Source: Peribacillus simplex (lineage in GTDB: Bacteria; Bacillota; Bacilli; Bacillales; DSM-1321). From it: a stretch of DNA of 64,000 bases. Positions 59,730 to 64,000 of the stretch are shown one piece after another. The DNA lies in contig NZ_CP126106.1 in assembly GCF_030123325.1 (NCBI RefSeq), positions 1,020,001 to 1,084,000 of the forward strand, read 5' to 3'. The position numbers were made by a program, and so were the translations under genes. Position 1 is the stretch's first letter, and the number at the start of each line of letters is the position of its first letter. A model generated the notes under the pieces. That model saw nothing but the letters and a program-made list of their open reading frames with translations, was not told the DNA's origin and ran no database searches.

Positions 59730-61250
59730 ATGGTAAGAGTTCAAGAGGCGGCATTTGAAAAAGCGGAAATGAAGCGTGATTATTATCATCTGATCATAAA
59801 TGGAGAAAGAGTGGAAAGCTCTGATGGTTCCACGATTGATGCGTACAATCCTGCGACTGGTGAAATCATTGCCAAGGTTGCAAAGGCAACAAAGGAAGAT
59901 GCAGAAAAAGCCGTTCAAGCTGCACGTGAAGCATTTGATAATGGGAAATGGAAAAGGACTCCGATTAATAAACGTTCTCGTGTATTGAACAAAATTGCAG
60001 CAATCATGCGTTCACGCTTTAATGAATTGGTTGAATTGGAAGTTCTGAACAGCGGCAAATCCATTTCTGCAGCACAAGGTCAAGTCATGCAGGCAATTGA
60101 AGATTTCGAATTTTATGCAGGCGCTTTAGTTGCACACCGCGGATCTGTCAATAATGTACCTGGTCAATTCCATAACTATACGGAAAAAGAGCCAGTAGGT
60201 GTTTGTGCTCAAATCATCCCTTGGAATTACCCTATGATGATGGCGGCGTGGAAAATTGCACCTGCAATTGCAGTTGGCTGTTCTGTCATTGTTAAGCCAG
60301 CTTCGTTAACGCCATTGACGGCAATTGTATTAGGGGAAATCTGTTTAGAAGCTGGTGTTCCTTCCGGCGTGGTCAATATCATTCCAGGTCCAGGATCGGA
60401 CGTAGGGAATTACCTTGTCGAGCATCCGAAAGTGAATAAGGTTGCCTTCACGGGTTCTACGCCAATCGGCAGGGATCTCATGGGGAAAGCTTCACAGACA
60501 TTAAAAAGGGTGACATTGGAGCTTGGCGGGAAGTCCCCTAATATTGTCTTTGAAGATGCGGACCTTGAAGCAGCCATCGATGGATCATTATATGGCATAT
60601 TCTACAATACTGGACAATCCTGCGAAGCTAGATCCCGTTTATACGTACATGAAGACATATACGACGAATTCGTTGCCAGATTCGTGGAAAAAACGAAAAA
60701 ATTGAAATTGGGCAATCCACTCGACAAAGAAACACACGTCGGTGCAGTCATCGATCAAGGGCAATTGGATGTCATCGACAATTATGTGCAATCTGCCATT
60801 ACTGATGGAGCGAAAATCCTGACAGGGGGTAAGCCAGCTGTCATTGAAGGTTTCGAAAACGGTTTTTGGTATGAGCCGACGGTCATAGCGAATGTCAATC
60901 ATGAAATGGATGTAGTGAAAGAGGAAATATTCGGACCGGTCGTTGTCATAATGAAATTCAAAGATGAAAAAGAAGCCGTGAGACTCGCAAATGATACGGA
61001 GTTCGGTTTGGGTTCAGCCCTATGGACAAAAGATGGCGGGCGTGCGACTAGAGTGGCCAATCAAATAGAAGCGGGAATCGTCATGGTGAATTGCCCATTC
61101 TCCGCATTTCCTGGAACACCTTTCGGAGGGTATAAACAATCAGGATTCGGCCGGGAACTTTGTATTGAGACACTTGATCTTTATACAGAAACGAAAAGCA
61201 TCATTTCCTATCATGGAAGCCGTCCCTTAAATCCCTTTGGAATTCAATAA
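59730..61250 (+). CDS. Aldehyde dehydrogenase in the paa operon
   Basis: The product is 506 residues, a complete ALDH: QIIPWNYPMMMAAWKIAPAI, VAFTGSTPIGRDLMGKA, LELGGKSPNIV (general base Glu) and NTGQSCEARSR (catalytic Cys). It lacks the hydratase half of PaaZ, so it could oxidise the ring-opened semialdehyde or phenylacetaldehyde. It follows paaG by 23 nt with AAAGGGAG. Confidence 0.87.
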   Translation: MVRVQEAAFEKAEMKRDYYHLIINGERVESSDGSTIDAYNPATGEIIAKVAKATKEDAEKAVQAAREAFDNGKWKRTPINKRSRVLNKIAAIMRSRFNELVELEVLNSGKSISAAQGQVMQAIEDFEFYAGALVAHRGSVNNVPGQFHNYTEKEPVGVCAQIIPWNYPMMMAAWKIAPAIAVGCSVIVKPASLTPLTAIVLGEICLEAGVPSGVVNIIPGPGSDVGNYLVEHPKVNKVAFTGSTPIGRDLMGKASQTLKRVTLELGGKSPNIVFEDADLEAAIDGSLYGIFYNTGQSCEARSRLYVHEDIYDEFVARFVEKTKKLKLGNPLDKETHVGAVIDQGQLDVIDNYVQSAITDGAKILTGGKPAVIEGFENGFWYEPTVIANVNHEMDVVKEEIFGPVVVIMKFKDEKEAVRLANDTEFGLGSALWTKDGGRATRVANQIEAGIVMVNCPFSAFPGTPFGGYKQSGFGRELCIETLDLYTETKSIISYHGSRPLNPFGIQ

Positions 61251-61256
61251 AACATA

Positions 61257-61349
61257 AAATAGGCGGCTGGCTGAATCGGTATGTCGGAAAAGTAATTCAG
61301 GAATGGATGAATGCTGATCTGATTCATCGTGGCCAGCCCTATTTATTTT
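61257..61349 (+). terminator. Long nested hairpin between ALDH and paaH
   Basis: AAATAG pairs with CTATTT, GGCTGG with CCAGCC and GAATC with GATTC, followed by ATTTTT. It may weaken read-through or be an RNA-processing site inside the operon. Confidence 0.5.
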
Positions 61350-61367
61350 TGAAGGAGGAATGAACGA

Positions 61368-62240
61368 ATGATTAGAAATCTGGTGATTGTCGGATCTGGT
61401 GTCATGGGCAGGGGAATAGCTTATGTAGGAGCAACTGGAGGCTTTAATGTAGTACTGGTGGATGTGAATCAGGATGCTTTGGAAAGTGCAAGAAAAGAGA
61501 TCGATGAAATTTTTGAGAAGGGTGTACGCTACCAAAAAATCACCCAGGAAGAAGCGGCAGCTGCAAAAAGCAGATTCTCCTATTCTTCCAATTTGAAAGA
61601 ATCAGCAGCATTTGCGGACTTGATCATAGAGGCAGTTCCGGAAAAGGCGGAAATTAAGAGGGCAGTCTTCGAAACGATTGAAGTCCATGCAAAAAAAGAC
61701 TGTTACTTTGCAACCAATACTTCCACGATGAGCCCTACTGAAATTGGTTCTTATGGAAAGCGTCCTGAAAAAACGATTGCCATGCATTTTTTCAATCCTG
61801 TACAAAAGATGCCGCTCGTCGAAATTGTACGTGGTCTCGAAACCAGTGATGAAACGGCAGCCATAATAAAAGAGGTAGCCGGAAAAATGGGGAAAGAAAC
61901 CGTGGTCATTAATGAATTCCCTGGGTTTGTAACCAGCAGGATCAGCTGTTTGGTTGGTAATGAAGCGTTCTTTATGCTTCAAGAAGGTTTAGGTACACCA
62001 GAAGAAATCGATAAGGCAATAAAGTTAGGGCTGAATTACCCAATGGGACCATTTGAGCTAGGTGATTTGGTGGGATTGGATGCCCGTTTGAATAATTTAA
62101 AATATTTACATAGTAAACTTGGTGAGAAATACCGCCCGGCCCCTCTTCTTGAACAGTATGTTAAAGCTGGCAGGCTCGGCCGCAAGACAGGTAAAGGTGT
62201 GTACGATTATACAAAAGATGGCGAGTTGGTGAAGAAATGA
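61368..62240 (+). CDS. paaH: 3-hydroxyacyl-CoA dehydrogenase, PaaH
   Basis: The product is 290 residues. NAD-binding VGSGVMGRGIAYVGA, TNTSTMSPTEIGSYGKRPE, catalytic His in AMHFFNPVQKMPLVEIV and GFVTSRI in the C-domain are present. It oxidises 3-hydroxyadipyl-CoA. AAGGAGGAATGAAC precedes the ATG, and it overlaps paaJ by 4 bases. Confidence 0.92.
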   Translation: MIRNLVIVGSGVMGRGIAYVGATGGFNVVLVDVNQDALESARKEIDEIFEKGVRYQKITQEEAAAAKSRFSYSSNLKESAAFADLIIEAVPEKAEIKRAVFETIEVHAKKDCYFATNTSTMSPTEIGSYGKRPEKTIAMHFFNPVQKMPLVEIVRGLETSDETAAIIKEVAGKMGKETVVINEFPGFVTSRISCLVGNEAFFMLQEGLGTPEEIDKAIKLGLNYPMGPFELGDLVGLDARLNNLKYLHSKLGEKYRPAPLLEQYVKAGRLGRKTGKGVYDYTKDGELVKK

Positions 62241-63445
62241 AGGATGTTGTGATTATTGATGCTGTGAGAACACCAATCGGAAGATATAAAGGAGCTTTGA
62301 AAAGCGTTCGCCCGGATGACCTCGGTGCAATTGTAATCAAGGCGCTGACCGATCGCAATCCAGAGCTGCCGCCAGATCAAATTGAAGATGTCATCTTCGG
62401 GAATGCAAATCAGGCAGGAGAGGATAATCGCGATGTGGCCAGGATGTCCGCCCTTTTAGCTGGTCTTCCGGTAAATGTGGCTGGAACGACAATAAATCGT
62501 TTGTGTGGATCAGGATTGGATGCCGTCATGTATGCTGCACGCTCCATTGCTGTAGGTGAAGGCGATATTTATATCGCAGGCGGTACCGAAAGCATGACAA
62601 GGGCGCCGTACGTCATGGCCAAACCTGAGAGTGAATTTCCGCGGGGTTCAATGGAGCTTCAGGATACAACGATCGGATGGCGCTTCACGAATGAGAAACT
62701 TAAAGACATGTATGGCACGGATTCGATGCCTCAAACGGCTGAAAACGTCGCACGGCGTTTTTCGGTTTCAAGGGAGGATCAAGACCAATTCGCGTATCAA
62801 AGCCAGCAAAAAGCAAAAAAAGCAGTGGAAAATGAGCGTTTCATTAATGAAATCGTACCTGTTCGATATACGGATCGTAAAGGGAATGAAGTCATTATCG
62901 AGAAGGATGAACACCCTCGTCCTGATACGACGATCGATAAGTTGGAAAAACTCAAACCGATCTTTAAAGATGGCACTATAACGGCCGGTAATGCTTCAGG
63001 CGTAAATGATGGAGCCTCGGCATTACTTTTGATGAGTGCAGAAAAAGCACGGGAGCTTGGATTGAAACCCCTCGCCAAATATGTTGTAGGGGCGGTAGCG
63101 GGCTTAGAACCGTCCATTATGGGCCTTGGCCCGATTCATGCCACTAAAAAAGCATTGGAAAGGGCAAACTTGACGATTGAAGACATCGGGCTAGTGGAAT
63201 TGAATGAAGCATTCGCTTCCCAATCCTTGGAGTGCATCCGCCAATTGAAATTGGATCAGGAGAAAGTGAATGTCAACGGCGGGGCAATAGCGTTTGGCCA
63301 TCCGCTAGGTGCAAGCGGGGCGCGCATTTTAACAACGCTCGTCCACGAGATGAAAAAGCGGAATGTCCGCTATGGTCTTGCTACGATGTGTGTAGGCGTT
63401 GGCCAAGGCATTTCAGCCATTATAGAAAATATTGAAAAAGAATGA
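62237..63445 (+). CDS. paaJ: Thiolase (beta-ketoadipyl-CoA thiolase), PaaJ
   Basis: The product is 402 residues. Catalytic residues are Cys in NRLCGSGLDAVMYA, His in GGAIAFGHPLGASGARI and Cys in MCVGVGQG. It should cleave 3-oxoadipyl-CoA to acetyl-CoA and succinyl-CoA, and 3-oxo-5,6-dehydrosuberyl-CoA earlier. It shares an ATGA overlap with paaH. Confidence 0.92.
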   Translation: MKDVVIIDAVRTPIGRYKGALKSVRPDDLGAIVIKALTDRNPELPPDQIEDVIFGNANQAGEDNRDVARMSALLAGLPVNVAGTTINRLCGSGLDAVMYAARSIAVGEGDIYIAGGTESMTRAPYVMAKPESEFPRGSMELQDTTIGWRFTNEKLKDMYGTDSMPQTAENVARRFSVSREDQDQFAYQSQQKAKKAVENERFINEIVPVRYTDRKGNEVIIEKDEHPRPDTTIDKLEKLKPIFKDGTITAGNASGVNDGASALLLMSAEKARELGLKPLAKYVVGAVAGLEPSIMGLGPIHATKKALERANLTIEDIGLVELNEAFASQSLECIRQLKLDQEKVNVNGGAIAFGHPLGASGARILTTLVHEMKKRNVRYGLATMCVGVGQGISAIIENIEKE

Positions 63446-63455
63446 TGATGGGGCC

Positions 63456-63495
63456 GGCCCTTATTAGATTTATCTGCATAAGGGTCATTTTTTTT
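63456..63495 (+). terminator. Terminator or attenuator after paaJ
   Basis: GGCCCTTAT pairs with ATAAGGGTC (one G-T pair) across 13 nt, followed by a T-run. The next gene follows closely, so it may only attenuate. Confidence 0.65.
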
Positions 63496-63510
63496 AGGGG
63501 GAGAAGACTC

Positions 63511-64000
63511 ATGTCCAAGATTATTTATAAAGTGATAAATCAAATCGGTTATGTAACAGTGAATCGGCCCGACGTATTGAACTGCTTCGACTATGAGACT
63601 CTTTGTGAACTTCAGGAAGTCATCGATGCGGTTTATTATGACGGCGATATCCGTGTCGTCATTTTCACCGGTGCAGGGGAAAAGGCCTTCAGCGCGGGTG
63701 CGGATTTGAAAGAAAGGAAGTCTTTGAATGATGCGGAAGTAAGAAGGAACGTTAAAGCGATTCGCGATGTTTTTAATAGTATCGCAGGGCTTCCGCAGCC
63801 AACGATAGCTGCCGTCAATGGATATGCATTGGGGGGAGGATTTGAATGGCTGCTTTCATGTGACTTTGCAATTGCTGCTGCCGAAGGTGTTTCTTTGGGG
63901 CTCACTGAAACTAGCTGGGCCATTATTCCTGGGGCAGGCGGTACTCAGCGGCTGCCGAGATTGATTGGGGAAATGAAAGCGAAGGAATTGATCTTCACCG
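63511..64000 (+). CDS. Enoyl-CoA hydratase/isomerase family protein (partial, runs off the window)
   Basis: The frame is open from ATG to the window end (163 residues). GGGGGAG precedes the ATG. Crotonase motifs: KAFSAGADLKERKSL, GYALGGGFEWLLSCDFAI and SLGLTETSWAIIPGAGGTQR, with the Glu of a hydratase. It is the third crotonase of the cluster. It may be a further paa hydratase or belong to another acyl-CoA pathway. Confidence 0.88.
   Translation, partial: MSKIIYKVINQIGYVTVNRPDVLNCFDYETLCELQEVIDAVYYDGDIRVVIFTGAGEKAFSAGADLKERKSLNDAEVRRNVKAIRDVFNSIAGLPQPTIAAVNGYALGGGFEWLLSCDFAIAAAEGVSLGLTETSWAIIPGAGGTQRLPRLIGEMKAKELIFT

Noticed and set aside
1..64000. CRISPR arrays, tRNA or rRNA genes, prophage or transposase genes
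   Set aside because: No regularly spaced repeats, no cloverleaf with a CCA-type end, no rRNA-like sequence and no transposase or phage structural motif were seen. The only recognisable mobile element is the group II intron.

Overview
The window looks like a low-GC Bacillaceae chromosome, most likely a Peribacillus/Bacillus simplex-type soil bacterium. The reasons are strong AGGAGG ribosome sites with frequent TTG/GTG starts, CcpA-type cre boxes, sigma-A and sigma-54 (SigL) style promoters, many rho-independent hairpins, a PucR-type ureide regulator and a Gram-positive style paa cluster. The genus is inferred from general resemblance; no database search was possible.

Layout. 0-6 kb is scarred accessory DNA: the tail of an unseen gene, an immunity-like gene with an internal stop, a DoxX membrane protein, a complete group IIC intron with its maturase, a frameshifted DinB gene and a secreted subtilisin-like protease. 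A 218-bp repeat at 6124-6341 has a same-orientation partner at 47258-47475 (3 differences). Together they bracket about 41 kb of catabolic genes. 6.7-16 kb holds a GntR regulator and a flavin-dependent ring/aromatic monooxygenase operon: HpaB-like oxygenase, nitrilase-family amidase, DUF2848 hydrolase, bicupin, private FAD synthetase, flavin reductase, IclR regulator and MHS transporter. TGTATACA-type palindromes lie in front of its transcription units. 16.3-21.4 kb holds a nitrilase, an APC permease, a YtcJ-type amidohydrolase and an N-carbamoylputrescine-amidase-like enzyme. Two sigma-54-like promoters precede the nitrilase and the permease.

22-46.7 kb is a ureide/glyoxylate island: ACS-type MFS transporter, class II aldolase, Tpx, GntR, NCS1 allantoin permease, two allantoinases, IclR, a tightly coupled five-gene operon (split transketolase, DUF1537 kinase, glyoxylate-carboligase-like ThDP enzyme, sugar isomerase-like protein), allantoate amidohydrolase, PucR, ureidoglycine aminohydrolase, a cupin and an NCS2 permease. 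A 17-bp motif beginning GTTGCTTA recurs seven times, only in intergenic DNA of this island. 46.9-50.5 kb is a decayed older ureide locus: malate synthase G remnant, broken amidohydrolase, intact pucG, broken allantoinase.

50.6-64 kb is the phenylacetate (paa) region: paaI and a DUF485/ActP-type symporter on the minus strand, then paaK, ferredoxin, paaABCD, an EthD-like protein, paaF, paaG, aldehyde dehydrogenase, paaH, paaJ and a third enoyl-CoA hydratase running off the end. A tandem 11-bp CGTT repeat sits in front of three of its transcription units.

How it works together. Allantoin enters by the NCS1 carrier. Allantoinase, allantoate amidohydrolase, AllE and PucG release ammonia and consume or release glyoxylate. 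The ThDP enzyme/isomerase/transketolase operon is placed to assimilate glyoxylate or a related small acid. Phenylacetate is activated by PaaK, epoxidised by PaaABC, isomerised by PaaG and beta-oxidised by PaaF/H/J.
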